Below, one piece after another: positions 22,969 through 32,383 of a stretch of 64,000 bases of DNA. The first letter of the stretch is position 1, and each line of letters starts with the position of its first letter. The notes beneath the pieces are model-generated. The model saw only the letters and a list, made by a program, of their open reading frames with translations. It did no database searches and had not been told where the DNA came from. Source of the DNA: Aeromicrobium sp. IC_218 (GTDB lineage Bacteria; Actinomycetota; Actinomycetes; Propionibacteriales; Nocardioidaceae); contig NZ_SJXM01000002.1 of the NCBI RefSeq assembly GCF_004336805.1, forward strand, positions 62,001-126,000, written 5' to 3'. A program made the translations under genes and the position numbers.

Positions 22969-23748
22969 GTGGACGACGTGACCGACCGGCTGGTGGCCCG
23001 GCTGCGGGCGGCCGGGTGCGTCTTCGCCGAGGACGAGGCCCTGGTGCTGCGCGAGTCGGCCGCCGACGACGCCGCGCTGGAGGCGATGACCGCCCGCCGC
23101 GTCGCCGGCGAGCCGCTCGAGTCGGTCGTCGGCTGGGCCTCCTTCTGCGGGCTCCGGGTGCTCGTCTCCCCCGGCGTCTTCGTGCCGCGGACCCGCACCG
23201 AGCTGCTGGCCATGCAGGCGCTCGACCGGGCGGGCTCCGGCTCGACCGTGGTCGACCTGTGCTGCGGCACCGGCGCGGTGGGCCTGGTCGTGGCCACCCA
23301 CGTGCCCACGGCCCGCGTCCACGGCACGGACGTCGAGCCGGCCGCCGTCGCGTGCGCCCGCCGCAACCTCGAGCCGCTCGGCGCCCGCGTCCACGAGGGC
23401 GACCTGTTCGCCGCCCTCCCACCCGAGCTGCGGGGCACGGTGGACGTCCTGGCGGTCAACGCGCCCTACGTGCCCACCGAGGCCGTGGCGCTGATGCCGC
23501 CCGAGGCCCGCGACCACGAGCCGCGGGTGGCGCTGGACGGCGGCGCGGACGGCCTGGACGTGCACCGCCGGGTCGCGGCCGAGGCGTGCACGTGGCTCTC
23601 CCCCATGGGCGTCGTCGTGATCGAGACGAGCGTGACCCAGGCCTCCGGGACGGCGTCGCTGCTCGCCGCGGCCGGGCTGGTGCCGCAGGTCGTCCGCGAC
23701 GGCGACCGCGACGCGTCGGTCGTCCTCGCCACCCGCCCCGGGCGGTGA
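22969..23748 (+). CDS. PrmC-related protein methyltransferase, substrate unknown
   Basis: Class I SAM-dependent methyltransferase of 259 residues related to PrmC/HemK, which methylates the GGQ glutamine of release factors. VVDLCCGTGAVGL near 93 is SAM motif I. The catalytic NPPY of true PrmC is NAPY here (VNAPYVPTEA near 163), the mark of the separate actinobacterial PrmC-like subfamily, so I do not call it prmC. The N-terminal helical substrate domain is short. GTG start at 22969; a second GTG at 22978 is possible. Real target unknown. Confidence 0.82.
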   Translation: MDDVTDRLVARLRAAGCVFAEDEALVLRESAADDAALEAMTARRVAGEPLESVVGWASFCGLRVLVSPGVFVPRTRTELLAMQALDRAGSGSTVVDLCCGTGAVGLVVATHVPTARVHGTDVEPAAVACARRNLEPLGARVHEGDLFAALPPELRGTVDVLAVNAPYVPTEAVALMPPEARDHEPRVALDGGADGLDVHRRVAAEACTWLSPMGVVVIETSVTQASGTASLLAAAGLVPQVVRDGDRDASVVLATRPGR

Positions 23749-23757
23749 GTGGAACAC

Positions 23758-24741
23758 TCACCGCTCGGCGGCGGGGACGTCCTGCCGGGCCGCGGCGTAG
23801 GCGGCGTGGACGGCGACCGCCCGCTCGAGCTCCTCGGACACCGACGAGAAGAACTGCTCGCGGTACGTGGCGTCGGTGACGGCGTAGACGGTGAAGTACA
23901 GCCCGGCGAAGGCGGCGAGGAACACCGACACCTGGAACAGCTCGTTGGTCACCGGGACGCGCGCGCCCAGCGACGGGAGGTCGGTGACGGCGGCGCCGGT
24001 CCAGGCCTCGACGGTCGAGTCGGGGATGGCCAGCAGCCCGAACGCGACGAAGAACCCGAGCAGGAGCACCGCGAGCAGCAGCACCTGGATCGCCTGGTTG
24101 AACAGCAGCACCATCACGAGGTTGACCCGCGCGAACCGGGGCAGCTCCCCGGCCGTCGTGCCCGCGCCGGCCAGCCCCTCGGCGGGCGTGCCCGCGCACA
24201 GCTGCGCGAGCCGCTCCCCCGACGCGTCCCGCTCGACGCCGCGCACCTCCTCGGGCAGGCGGACGAGCAGGAACAGCACCGCCACCGCCGCGAAGGCCAG
24301 CACGGCCAGCCACAGCCGCGGGCGCGGCATCAGCGCGGCGACCTGCCAGACCTCGGCGTTGACGAACAGGAACGTCACCGCGAGCAACAGCAGCGGCAGC
24401 GCCCGGGTCAGCAGCGGCACCATGAGGCCGAGCGAGCCGAACGTCCGGCGCACCGCCCAGCGCATCATCGTCGTCATCCGCAGCAGCCCGCCCGCGTACC
24501 CGCCGAGCAGGACGAGGAAGAGCAGCACGCCGACGGTCGTGCCCCACTCGGTGCCGGCGCGGTGCCCGAGCAGCCATCCGGCGCCGACCGAGACGGCCAG
24601 GACGAGGGCCAGCGAGGCCAGGATGCGCTTGCTCGACAGCCAGGACTCGACCCGGTCGGCGTGGTCGCCGACGAAGTAGGGCAGGCCCTGCGCCTCGAAC
24701 CAGCGCTCGACGTCGCGGACGTCGGTCGCCGCGGTGCTCAC
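23758..24741 (-). CDS. Multi-spanning membrane protein of unknown function
   Basis: 327 residues with about six to seven hydrophobic segments: near 41-58, 66-85, 105-125, 130-155, a central soluble loop (about 160-205), then pairs near 210-240 and 260-290. No transporter motif recognised. The GTG at 24741 overlaps the P450 stop (GTGA), so the two are co-translated, which may place it in the same process as the P450. Frame-wise the open region extends back into the P450 gene but only as a shadow. Confidence 0.75.
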   Translation of the reverse strand: MSTAATDVRDVERWFEAQGLPYFVGDHADRVESWLSSKRILASLALVLAVSVGAGWLLGHRAGTEWGTTVGVLLFLVLLGGYAGGLLRMTTMMRWAVRRTFGSLGLMVPLLTRALPLLLLAVTFLFVNAEVWQVAALMPRPRLWLAVLAFAAVAVLFLLVRLPEEVRGVERDASGERLAQLCAGTPAEGLAGAGTTAGELPRFARVNLVMVLLFNQAIQVLLLAVLLLGFFVAFGLLAIPDSTVEAWTGAAVTDLPSLGARVPVTNELFQVSVFLAAFAGLYFTVYAVTDATYREQFFSSVSEELERAVAVHAAYAAARQDVPAAER

Positions 24742-26048
24742 GCGACCGGCGTGCTGCGGGCCGGGACGCCCAGGTGCACCGGCAGCTCGTCGACGCCGTA
24801 GACGAACGACATCTGCCGGAAGCTCATCTCGGACTCCGGCACGGCGAGGGCGAGGTCCGGGAAGCGCTGGAGCAGCTTCGGGAACAGGATGCGCAGCTCC
24901 ATGCGGGCCAGCTCGGCGCCGATGCAGCGGTGCAGCCCGTGCCCGAAGGCCAGGTGGCCGCTGGCCGGCACGCGGAACGGGTCGAACCCGTCCGGGTCGT
25001 CGCCCGCGGAGGCCGGGTCGCGGTTCGCGCCGCTGAGCGAGGCGATGACCACGTCGCCGGCCTTGATCCGCTGCCCGAACAGGTCCATGTCCTGCTTGGC
25101 GAAACGCGGGAAGGCGACCTGGACGACCGAGAGGTAGCGCAGCAGCTCGTCGACGACGCGGTCGACGTCCGCCCGGCCGCCGTCGCGCACCAGGGCGGCG
25201 TAGGCCGGGTCGCGCAGCAGCACCATCGTGCCGAGGCTGATCATGCCGGCGGTGGTCTCGAAGCCGCCGGTGAAGATGCCGTCGGCCAGGCCGGCGAGGT
25301 CGGCGTCGGAGATCGCGTCGCCCTCGCGCTCGAGGATCTGGCCGATGAGGCCCGGACCCGGCTCGAGGCGCTGGCGCGCCACCGCCTCGAACAGGAACTC
25401 GCGCTGTGCCGACACCGCGCCGAACGCGGCCGCCGCACCGCCGGTGGCGTCGAAGCGCGTGGTGGCCAGCTTCATGAACACGTCGCGGTCGTCGTACGCC
25501 AGGCCGAGCAGGTCGCACACGGTCTGGAACGGCACCGGGAACGCCACCTGGGACGCCAGGTCGGCCGACGGCCCGGCCGCCTCCATCGCGTCCAGGGCGT
25601 CGTCGACGATGCGCTCGATGAGCGGCTCCAGCCGGGCCAGGCGGCGCATCGTGAACTCGGGGGTGACCAGCTTGCGCAGGCGGGTGTGCAGCGGCGGGTC
25701 GGTGAAGCCCAGGCCGCCGATGTCGTCCTTGGTCGCGGGGCCGTCGCCGAGAAGCAGGTGACGGATGTCGTTGCTGTAGCTCGTGGTGTCGGTGAGGACG
25801 GCGCGCGCCTCCTCGTGGCCGGTGACCAGGTAGAGCGTGAAGTCGAAGGGCATCTCGAGCACCTTGAGCGGCCCCGCTTCACGCCACTGCGCGATCTGCG
25901 GCTTCGGGTCGGTGCCGTCGCGCTCGAGCGGGATGCGGGTCTGCTCGGGGATCACCGTGATGCGCGAGAGGTCGATCCCCTGCTTCTGGATGCGTCGCAC
26001 CACCATGCGGGCGGCGAGCCGCTTGATCCGGGAACCCATCGTGACCAC
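24738..26048 (-). CDS. Cytochrome P450
   Basis: Haem-thiolate monooxygenase of 436 residues. The haem ligand is C375 in FGHGLHRCIG. The I-helix oxygen-binding motif GGFETT is at 261-266, and the K-helix ExxR is ELLR near 291. The N-terminus (MVTMGSRIKRLAARMVVRRIQKQG) is basic with no membrane anchor, so it is a soluble bacterial P450 needing separate ferredoxin and reductase, neither of which is nearby. GTG 26048 is favoured as the start because TAGTTT lies 6 nt upstream; ATG 26039 is the alternative. Substrate cannot be inferred. Coupled to the membrane protein downstream and divergent from an APC permease. Confidence 0.92.
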   Translation of the reverse strand: MVTMGSRIKRLAARMVVRRIQKQGIDLSRITVIPEQTRIPLERDGTDPKPQIAQWREAGPLKVLEMPFDFTLYLVTGHEEARAVLTDTTSYSNDIRHLLLGDGPATKDDIGGLGFTDPPLHTRLRKLVTPEFTMRRLARLEPLIERIVDDALDAMEAAGPSADLASQVAFPVPFQTVCDLLGLAYDDRDVFMKLATTRFDATGGAAAAFGAVSAQREFLFEAVARQRLEPGPGLIGQILEREGDAISDADLAGLADGIFTGGFETTAGMISLGTMVLLRDPAYAALVRDGGRADVDRVVDELLRYLSVVQVAFPRFAKQDMDLFGQRIKAGDVVIASLSGANRDPASAGDDPDGFDPFRVPASGHLAFGHGLHRCIGAELARMELRILFPKLLQRFPDLALAVPESEMSFRQMSFVYGVDELPVHLGVPARSTPVA

Positions 26049-26060
26049 GGGCCGAAACTA
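26049..26060 (-). promoter_or_regulatory. Leaderless-type promoter of the P450 gene
   Basis: Minus strand TAGTTT (26060-26055) then 6 nt (CGGCCC) to GTG 26048. Confidence 0.5.
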
Positions 26061-26137
26061 CTACGCCCTGTTGCGTCTCACGGCCAACGGCTCCACTCTG
26101 AGGTCAACTTTCGGCCGGACGAGCGGAGGCGACCGAC

Positions 26138-27559
26138 ATGACGGTCCACGACGAGGCATCCACGGACGAGCAGGGTCACGAGCTGCGGCGGGTGATGGGC
26201 CCCGGCCTGCTCCTGCTGTTCATCGTGGGCGACATCCTCGGCACCGGCGTCTACGCGCTGACCGGCCAGGTGGCGGCCGAGGTGGGCGGCGCGGCCTGGC
26301 TGCCGTTCCTGGTCGCGTTCGCCGTCGCGCTGCTGACGGCGTTCTCGTACCTGGAGCTGGTGACCAAGTACCCGCAGGCCGCCGGCGCCGCGCTGTACGT
26401 GCACAAGGCGTTCGGCATCCACCTGGTCACGTTCATGATCGCGTTCGCGGTGATGAGCTCGGGCATCACGTCGGCGTCGACCGCCGCGCGCGCGTTCGCG
26501 TCCAACCTGGCCACCGGCATCGGCTGGGAGGCGGGCGACGGCGGCATCCTGCTGGTGGCGCTCGGCTTCATGGCGCTCGTCGCGGCGGTCAACCTGCGCG
26601 GCGTCAGCGAGAGCGTCAAGGCCAACGTCGTGCTCACGCTGGTCGAGCTCTCCGGTCTCGCGCTGGTCATCGTTGTCGGCCTGTGGGTGATCGCCGGCGG
26701 CGACGCCGACTGGGGTCGCGTGGTCGCCTTCGACACCCCCGAGGACAAGAACGTCTTCCTGGCCGTCACCACCGCGACGTCGCTGGCCTTCTTCGCGATG
26801 GTCGGCTTCGAGGACTCGGTCAACATGGCCGAGGAGTGCAAGGACCCGCACCGCATCTTCCCGCGGATGATGCTGACCGGCCTGGGCATCGCCGGGCTCA
26901 TCTACGTGCTCGTGGCGATCTGCGCCGTGGCGATCGTGCCGGTCGGCGAGCTGGCCGACACCGACACCCCGCTCGTGCTGGTCGTCGAGCGCGGCGCCCC
27001 CGACTTCCCGGTCGACGACGTGCTGCCGTTCATCTCGATGTTCGCCGTCGCCAACTCCGCCCTCATCAACATGATGATGGCCAGCCGGCTGCTCTACGGC
27101 ATGGCCCGCCAGGACGTCCTGCCGCGCTCGCTCGGCAAGGTCAGCCGCCGCCGGACGCCGTACACCGCGATCGCCTTCACCACCCTGCTGTCGTTCGCGC
27201 TCATCGCCTACGTCTCGTACGCCAGCGAGGATGCCGTGGCCGTGCTGGGCGGCACGACGTCGCTGCTGCTGCTGGCCGTGTTCGCCGTCGTCAACGTGGC
27301 CGTGCTGGTGCTGCGCCGCGACCGGGTCGACCGCGACCACTTCCGCACCCGCACGCCGGTGGCGCTGCTCGGCGCGGTCAGCTGCCTGTACCTCGTCACG
27401 CCGCTGTCGGGCCGCGACGGCCAGCAGTACGAGGTCGCCGGGCTGCTGCTGCTCGTGGGCCTGGTGCTGTCGGTGCCGGTCTACTTGCACCGCCGCCGCC
27501 AGGGCGAGCGCATGGAGCTCCGCGACCCCGAGGACATCCCGCCGCACGAGATCGACTGA
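26138..27559 (+). CDS. APC-family amino-acid permease
   Basis: Secondary transporter of the amino acid-polyamine-organocation superfamily, 473 residues, about 12 membrane spans. The TM1 substrate motif GDILGTGVYALTG near 29-41 and the TM6-loop FFAMVGFEDSVNMAEECKDP near 219-238 are family-typical. The N-terminal 20 residues are cytosolic. ATG at 26138 has GGAGG about 9 nt upstream. Substrate unknown; the cationic amino acid transporter-like branch is the closest impression. Monocistronic, ending at a strong hairpin. Confidence 0.9.
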   Translation: MTVHDEASTDEQGHELRRVMGPGLLLLFIVGDILGTGVYALTGQVAAEVGGAAWLPFLVAFAVALLTAFSYLELVTKYPQAAGAALYVHKAFGIHLVTFMIAFAVMSSGITSASTAARAFASNLATGIGWEAGDGGILLVALGFMALVAAVNLRGVSESVKANVVLTLVELSGLALVIVVGLWVIAGGDADWGRVVAFDTPEDKNVFLAVTTATSLAFFAMVGFEDSVNMAEECKDPHRIFPRMMLTGLGIAGLIYVLVAICAVAIVPVGELADTDTPLVLVVERGAPDFPVDDVLPFISMFAVANSALINMMMASRLLYGMARQDVLPRSLGKVSRRRTPYTAIAFTTLLSFALIAYVSYASEDAVAVLGGTTSLLLLAVFAVVNVAVLVLRRDRVDRDHFRTRTPVALLGAVSCLYLVTPLSGRDGQQYEVAGLLLLVGLVLSVPVYLHRRRQGERMELRDPEDIPPHEID

Positions 27560-27567
27560 GGACGCAC

Positions 27568-27602
27568 GTCGGCCCCGGTCCCTGCGTGGGACCGGGGCCG
27601 AC
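27568..27602. terminator. Bidirectional terminator between permease and terC
   Basis: Perfect 15-bp stem, GTCGGCCCCGGTCCC at 27568-27582 with 27588-27602, loop TGCGT. Lies between converging genes. Confidence 0.85.
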
Positions 27603-27613
27603 GGGCGTGCGGG

Positions 27614-28588
27614 TCAGGACTGCGCGCGGTCCTGCTTGCGGGTCTTCATGAGGCTCAGCACCGCCGTGACCACGAGGGTCACGATGATGACGCCGAGGCT
27701 CAGCAGCGTCGGGATCTCCGGCACCTTCACGTGCTCACCGCCGTTGATGAACGGCAGCTCGTTCTCGTGCAGTGCGTGCAGGACGAGCTTCACGCCGATG
27801 AAGGCCAGGATGAACGCCAGGCCGTACGACAGGTAGACCAAGCGGTTCACCAGGTCACCGAGCAGGAAGTACAGCTGGCGCAGGCCCATGAGCGCGAACA
27901 CGTTGGCCGTGAAGACCAAGTACGGCTCCTGGGTCAGGCCGTAGATGGCCGGGATCGAGTCCAGCGCGAACAGCAGGTCGGTCGTGCCCAGCGAGATGAT
28001 GACCAGCAGCATCGGCGTGTACAGGCGCTTGCCGTTCTCGCGGACGCTCAGCTTCAGGCCGTCCCAGCGGTCGGTCATCGGCAGGCGCTTGCGGGCGAAC
28101 TTGACGATGGCGTTGTCGCCGTCGGTCTCGTCGTCGTGGTTGCCGATCAGCTTGTACGCGGTGAAGACCAGGAACGCGCCGAAGATGTAGAACACCCACG
28201 AGAAGTTGTTGATCGCGGCGGCGCCCAGCGCGATGAAGATGCCGCGGAAGATCAGGGCCAGGATGATGCCCACCATCAGCGCTTCCTGCTGGTACTTACG
28301 CGGCACCGAGAAGCTGGCCATGATGATGATGAAGATGAACAGGTTGTCCACGGACAGGCTGTACTCGGTCAGCCAGCCGGCGAAGAACTGCACGCCGTAG
28401 TCGTGCCCGTGGTAGGTCCAGGTCCAGATGCCGAAGGCGATGGCCAGACCCACGTACACCGACAGGGCGGTGGCGCACTCCTTGAGCGTCGGCTCGTGCG
28501 GGTTGCGCGCGATCACCACCACGTCGAACAACAAGACAGCGACGGTCACCGCGATGGTGATCGTCCATTCCAGAGTGGAAACGTCCAC
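27614..28588 (-). CDS. TerC-family membrane protein (probable metal-ion exporter)
   Basis: 324 residues with about eight membrane spans. Conserved acidic residues within spans are visible (SLSVDNLFIFIIIM near 78-91; TTDLLFALDSIPAI near 207-220). TerC/Alx relatives export Mn2+ or support metallation of exoenzymes, and many are controlled by yybP-ykoY riboswitches. GTG start at 28588 with GGAGG 4 nt upstream. The leader (28611-28722) has the conserved yybP-ykoY elements, so Mn2+-dependent control is likely and supports a manganese role over tellurite resistance. Confidence 0.93.
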   Translation of the reverse strand: MDVSTLEWTITIAVTVAVLLFDVVVIARNPHEPTLKECATALSVYVGLAIAFGIWTWTYHGHDYGVQFFAGWLTEYSLSVDNLFIFIIIMASFSVPRKYQQEALMVGIILALIFRGIFIALGAAAINNFSWVFYIFGAFLVFTAYKLIGNHDDETDGDNAIVKFARKRLPMTDRWDGLKLSVRENGKRLYTPMLLVIISLGTTDLLFALDSIPAIYGLTQEPYLVFTANVFALMGLRQLYFLLGDLVNRLVYLSYGLAFILAFIGVKLVLHALHENELPFINGGEHVKVPEIPTLLSLGVIIVTLVVTAVLSLMKTRKQDRAQS

Positions 28589-28609
28589 TGATCCTCCGGT
28601 CGTCTAACA

Positions 28610-28722
28610 GGCGTCCGGAGGTCTCTTCCGCCACCGTGGCCGGTGACCCGCAGCACCGGGGAGCACTGGACGGCTCCCGTGATGACGACACTGCGGCGAA
28701 GGAATACTCCCCTCCGCAGGAC
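28610..28722 (-). promoter_or_regulatory. Probable yybP-ykoY (Mn2+) riboswitch upstream of terC
   Basis: The minus-strand leader begins with CGGAGG followed by GGAGTATTCC (28718-28701). About 70 nt later it has GGAAGAGA followed by CCTCCG (28629-28613). The two outer hexamers pair as P1. This copies the yybP-ykoY layout, in which a GGGGAGUA loop and an A-rich GACC-type 3' element flank a closing stem. A GC-rich internal stem-loop lies between. The ribosome-binding GGAGG is about 14 nt after P1, so ligand binding could act at translation or by early termination. Confidence 0.78.
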
Positions 28723-28772
28723 ATTCTGTCAGGCGCCGCCACGTCGCACGCGCCGGGACGGCGCCGACGCCG

Positions 28773-30857
28773 TCAGACGCCGGCGTCGATCATGCCGCGC
28801 AGCTCCTTCTTGAGCTCGTGGATCTCGTCGCGCAGGCGGGCCGCCACCTCGAACTGCAGGTCGGCCGCGGCGGCGTGCATCTGGTCGTTGAGCGACTCGA
28901 TGAGCTGCGCCAGGTCGCCGGCCGGACGGTCGGCCAGCGACTTGGTGTGCTGGCCGAGCGGCACCGGCGCGCCCTTGCGCCGCTTGTCGCCGGTGGCGGC
29001 GAGCAGCGCGGACGTGTCGGCGTCCTCGCGGGCGAGCATGTCGGTGATGTCGCCGATCTTCTTGCGCAGCGGCTGCGGGTCGACGCCGTGCTCGCGGTTG
29101 TAGGCCTGCTGCTTCTCGCGCCGGCGGTTCGTCTCCTCGATCGCGTCGGCCATCGACGCCGTGATCGTGTCGGCGTACATGATGACCTGGCCCGACACGT
29201 TGCGCGCCGCACGACCGATGGTCTGGATGAGCGAGCGGTTGGAGCGCAGGAAGCCCTCCTTGTCGGCGTCGAGGATCGCCACCAGGCTCACCTCGGGCAG
29301 GTCGAGGCCCTCGCGCAGCAGGTTGATGCCGACCAGGACGTCGTACTCGCCCATGCGCAGCTCGCGCAGCAGCTCGACGCGGCGCAGGGTGTCGACCTCG
29401 CTGTGCAGGTAGCGGGTGCGCAGCCCGGCCTCGAGCAGGTAGTCGGTGAGGTCCTCGGACATCTTCTTGGTCAGCGTCGTGACCAGCACCCGCTCGTCCT
29501 TCTCGACGCGCGTGCGGATCTCGCTGATGAGGTCGTCGATCTGGCCCTTCGTCGGCTTGACCACGACCTCCGGGTCGACCAGGCCGGTCGGTCGGATGAT
29601 CTGCTCGACGACGTCGCCGCCGGACTTCTCCATCTCGTAGTTGCCGGGGGTCGCCGAGAGGTAGACGGTCTGGCCGATGCGCTCGAGGAACTCGCCCCAC
29701 TTCAGCGGCCGGTTGTCCATCGCGCTGGGCAACCGGAAGCCGTGCTCGACCAGGGTGCGCTTGCGCGACATGTCGCCCTCGTACATCGCGCCGATCTGCG
29801 GGATCGTCACGTGCGACTCGTCGACGACCAGGACGAAGTCGTCGGGGAAGTAGTCGAGCAGGCAGTTCGGCGCCGAGCCGGCCGGACGCCCGTCCATGTG
29901 GCGCGAGTAGTTCTCGATGCCCGAGCAGGTGCCGATCTGCTGCATCATCTCGAGGTCGTAGGTGGTGCGCATGCGCAGCCGCTGGGCCTCCAGCAGCTTG
30001 CCGTCGCGCTCGAGCTCGGCGAGCCGGTCGGCCAGCTCGAGCTCGATGCCGACCATCGCGCGCTCCATGATGTCGCTGCCGACCGCGTAGTGGGTCGCGG
30101 CGCCGACGTAGAGCTCCTGGTCGTCGCTGAGCACCTCGCCGGTGAGCGGGTGCAGCGTCATGAGCCGCTCGATCTCGTCGCCGAAGAACTCGATGCGGAC
30201 GGCCATCTCCTGGTAGACCGGGAAGATCTCGACCGTGTCGCCGCGCACGCGGAACGTGCCGCGGGTCGCCGTGACGTCGTTGCGGACGTACTGCGCCTCG
30301 ACCAGGGTGCGCAGCAGCTCCTCGCGCGGGTGCTCCTGGCCGACCTTGAACCCGAGCATGCGGTTCGTGTACTCCTCGGCCGAGCCGAGGCCGTAGATGC
30401 ACGAGACAGTCGCGACGACGATGACGTCGCGACGGGTCAGCAGCGACCAGGTCGCCGAGTGGCGAAGGCGCTCGACCTCCTCGTTGATCGAGGAGTCCTT
30501 CTCGATGTAGGTGTCGGTCTGCGGGACGTACGCCTCGGGCTGGTAGTAGTCGTAGTACGAGACGAAGTACTCGACCGCGTTGTCGGGGAACAGCTCGCGC
30601 AGCTCGTTGGCGAACTGCGCCGCCAGCGTCTTGTTCGGCTGGAGCACGAGCACGGGACGCTGCAGCCGCTCGGTCATCCACGCGACCGTCGCGGTCTTGC
30701 CGGTGCCCGTGGCGCCCATGAGCACGACGTCCTGCTCGCCGCTCTTGATCCGCTGCTCGAGCGCCGCGATGGCGGTCGGCTGGTCGCCGCCGGGCTGGTA
30801 GTCCGAGACGACCTTGAAGGGAGCGACCTGGCGCTTGAGCTGGGAACGAGGCCTCAT
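28773..30857 (-). CDS. uvrB: Excinuclease ABC subunit B
   Basis: Helicase-like damage-verification subunit of nucleotide excision repair, 694 residues. Walker A GATGTGKT at 48-55, the beta-hairpin region near 100 ([22 protein letters not shown]), DESH box near 345, motif [11 protein letters not shown] near 548, and the C-terminal UVR domain (about 655-690, [19 protein letters not shown]) that binds UvrC. ATG 30857 is 7 nt from TAGGCT, so probably leaderless. With uvrA and uvrC about 8-14 kb away, all three excinuclease subunits lie in this window. Confidence 0.97.
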   Translation of the reverse strand: MRPRSQLKRQVAPFKVVSDYQPGGDQPTAIAALEQRIKSGEQDVVLMGATGTGKTATVAWMTERLQRPVLVLQPNKTLAAQFANELRELFPDNAVEYFVSYYDYYQPEAYVPQTDTYIEKDSSINEEVERLRHSATWSLLTRRDVIVVATVSCIYGLGSAEEYTNRMLGFKVGQEHPREELLRTLVEAQYVRNDVTATRGTFRVRGDTVEIFPVYQEMAVRIEFFGDEIERLMTLHPLTGEVLSDDQELYVGAATHYAVGSDIMERAMVGIELELADRLAELERDGKLLEAQRLRMRTTYDLEMMQQIGTCSGIENYSRHMDGRPAGSAPNCLLDYFPDDFVLVVDESHVTIPQIGAMYEGDMSRKRTLVEHGFRLPSAMDNRPLKWGEFLERIGQTVYLSATPGNYEMEKSGGDVVEQIIRPTGLVDPEVVVKPTKGQIDDLISEIRTRVEKDERVLVTTLTKKMSEDLTDYLLEAGLRTRYLHSEVDTLRRVELLRELRMGEYDVLVGINLLREGLDLPEVSLVAILDADKEGFLRSNRSLIQTIGRAARNVSGQVIMYADTITASMADAIEETNRRREKQQAYNREHGVDPQPLRKKIGDITDMLAREDADTSALLAATGDKRRKGAPVPLGQHTKSLADRPAGDLAQLIESLNDQMHAAAADLQFEVAARLRDEIHELKKELRGMIDAGV

Positions 30858-30870
30858 GCCCTTGAGCCTA
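30858..30870 (-). promoter_or_regulatory. Leaderless-type promoter of uvrB
   Basis: Minus strand TAGGCT (30870-30865) then 7 nt (CAAGGGC) to ATG 30857. Confidence 0.55.
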
Positions 30871-30918
30871 CGGTCCCCCTCCGACAGCCACTCGTCGTCG
30901 GGCCCGCGGGCCCCGCCG

Positions 30919-32241
30919 TCAGGCCTCGAGGATGGCGACGACGCCCTGGCCGCCGGCCGCGCAGATGGAGATCAGGCCGCGGCCCGAGCCCTTCTCGTGC
31001 AGCAGCTTGGCCAGGTTGGCCACGATGCGTCCGCCCGTGGCGGCGAACGGGTGCCCGGCGGCCAGCGAGGAGCCCTTGACGTTCAGCTTCGCCCGGTCGA
31101 TCGAGCCCAGCGGGGCGTCCAGGCCCAGGCGCTCCTTGCAGAAGATCGGGTCCTCCCACGCCTTGAGCGTGCTCAGCACCTGCGAGGCGAACGCCTCGTG
31201 GATCTCGTAGAAGTCGAAGTCCTGCAGCGTCAGGCCCTGGCGCTCGAGCATGCGCGGGACGGCGTAGGCCGGTGCCATGAGCAGGCCCTCGCGGCCCGAC
31301 ACGTAGTCGACGGCGGCGGTCTCGTAGTCGACCAGGTAGGCCAGCGGCGTCCAGCCGTGCCGCTCGGCCTCCTCGTCGCTGGCCAGCAGCACGACGGACG
31401 CACCGTCGGTCAGCGGCGTGGAGTTGGCGGCGGTCATGGTGGCCGCCTCGCCTTTGCCGAAGACCGGCTTGAGCTTGGCCAGCTTCTCCACCGAGGAGTC
31501 CGGACGCAGGTTGTTGTCGCGCTCCAGACCCTGGAACGGCGTCACGAGGTCGTCCTGCCAGCCCGCGTCGTACGACGCGGCCAGGTGGTGGTGGGACGCG
31601 ACCGCGAGCTCGTCCTGCTCCTCCCGGCCGATCTGCCACTCGACGGTCGTGAGCGCCTGGCTCTCGCCCATCGACATGCCGGTGCGCGGCTCGGAGTTCT
31701 GCGGGATGGACGGCGCGAGGTCCTGGGGACGGATCTTCACGAGCGCCTTGAGCCGGCCCTTGACGTCCTTGGCCCGGTTGGCGGCGAGCAGGTGCTTGCG
31801 CAGGCGCTCGCCGACCGCCAGCGGCGCGTCCGACGTGGTGTCGGTGCCGCCGCCGATGCCCGACTCGATCTTGCCCAGCGCGATCTTGTCGGCGACGTCG
31901 ATGATCGCCCGGATGCCGGTGTCGCAGGCCTGCTGGACGTCGTGGGCCGGCGTGGCCGGCGAGAGCACCGAGCCCAGCACCGACTCGCGGGCCAGGTTGA
32001 AGTCGCGCGAGTGCTTGAGCACCGCGCCGGCCACGACCTGGCCGACCCGCTCGCCCTCGAGCCCGTAGCGGTGGGCCAGCCCGTCGATCGCCGCCGTCAG
32101 CATGTCCTGGTTGGACGCCTCGGTGTACGCGGTGTTCGACCGCGCGAACGGGATGCGGTTGCCGCCGATCACGGCGACGCGGCGCACCGAGGGCGCGAGC
32201 GCGGACGCGGTGGAGGACTGCGGGGCGTTCTTGGCGGCCAT
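30919..32241 (-). CDS. fadA2: Acetyl-CoA acetyltransferase / thiolase, FadA2-like
   Basis: Thiolase of 440 residues, the same length and setting as M. tuberculosis FadA2 (Rv0243). The nucleophilic cysteine is near residue 105 ([10 protein letters not shown]), the catalytic histidine near 397 ([12 protein letters not shown]), and the second cysteine near 427 (CAAGGQG). It either cleaves 3-ketoacyl-CoA with CoA or condenses acetyl-CoA. ATG 32241 is preceded by AGGAGAG; the upstream frame adds 18 unlikely residues. Divergent from fabG4, as in mycobacteria. Confidence 0.93.
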   Translation of the reverse strand: MAAKNAPQSSTASALAPSVRRVAVIGGNRIPFARSNTAYTEASNQDMLTAAIDGLAHRYGLEGERVGQVVAGAVLKHSRDFNLARESVLGSVLSPATPAHDVQQACDTGIRAIIDVADKIALGKIESGIGGGTDTTSDAPLAVGERLRKHLLAANRAKDVKGRLKALVKIRPQDLAPSIPQNSEPRTGMSMGESQALTTVEWQIGREEQDELAVASHHHLAASYDAGWQDDLVTPFQGLERDNNLRPDSSVEKLAKLKPVFGKGEAATMTAANSTPLTDGASVVLLASDEEAERHGWTPLAYLVDYETAAVDYVSGREGLLMAPAYAVPRMLERQGLTLQDFDFYEIHEAFASQVLSTLKAWEDPIFCKERLGLDAPLGSIDRAKLNVKGSSLAAGHPFAATGGRIVANLAKLLHEKGSGRGLISICAAGGQGVVAILEA

Positions 32242-32348
32242 GTTCTCTCCTGCTGGGTCGACTCGGGTCGTGCGGTCCGGACGGTCACGGCACACTCGCG
32301 GTGTGGACGACGCCGTGGCATGAGGCTATCGTTCCGGACCAGATCCAG

Positions 32349-32361
32349 ATACCGATGGTAT
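32349..32361. promoter_or_regulatory. Candidate operator between fadA2 and fabG4
   Basis: Perfect 13-bp palindrome ATACCGATGGTAT, AT-richer than its surroundings, 23 bp before the fabG4 start in a 142-bp divergent region. Its size and symmetry suit a dimeric repressor. Regulator unknown. Confidence 0.4.
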
Positions 32362-32383
32362 GCGAGATGAAGGAACCCGTCGA

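Noticed and set aside
27614-28588. Tellurite-resistance island
   Set aside because: Only a single TerC is present, with a Mn2+-type riboswitch; no terZABDE genes.
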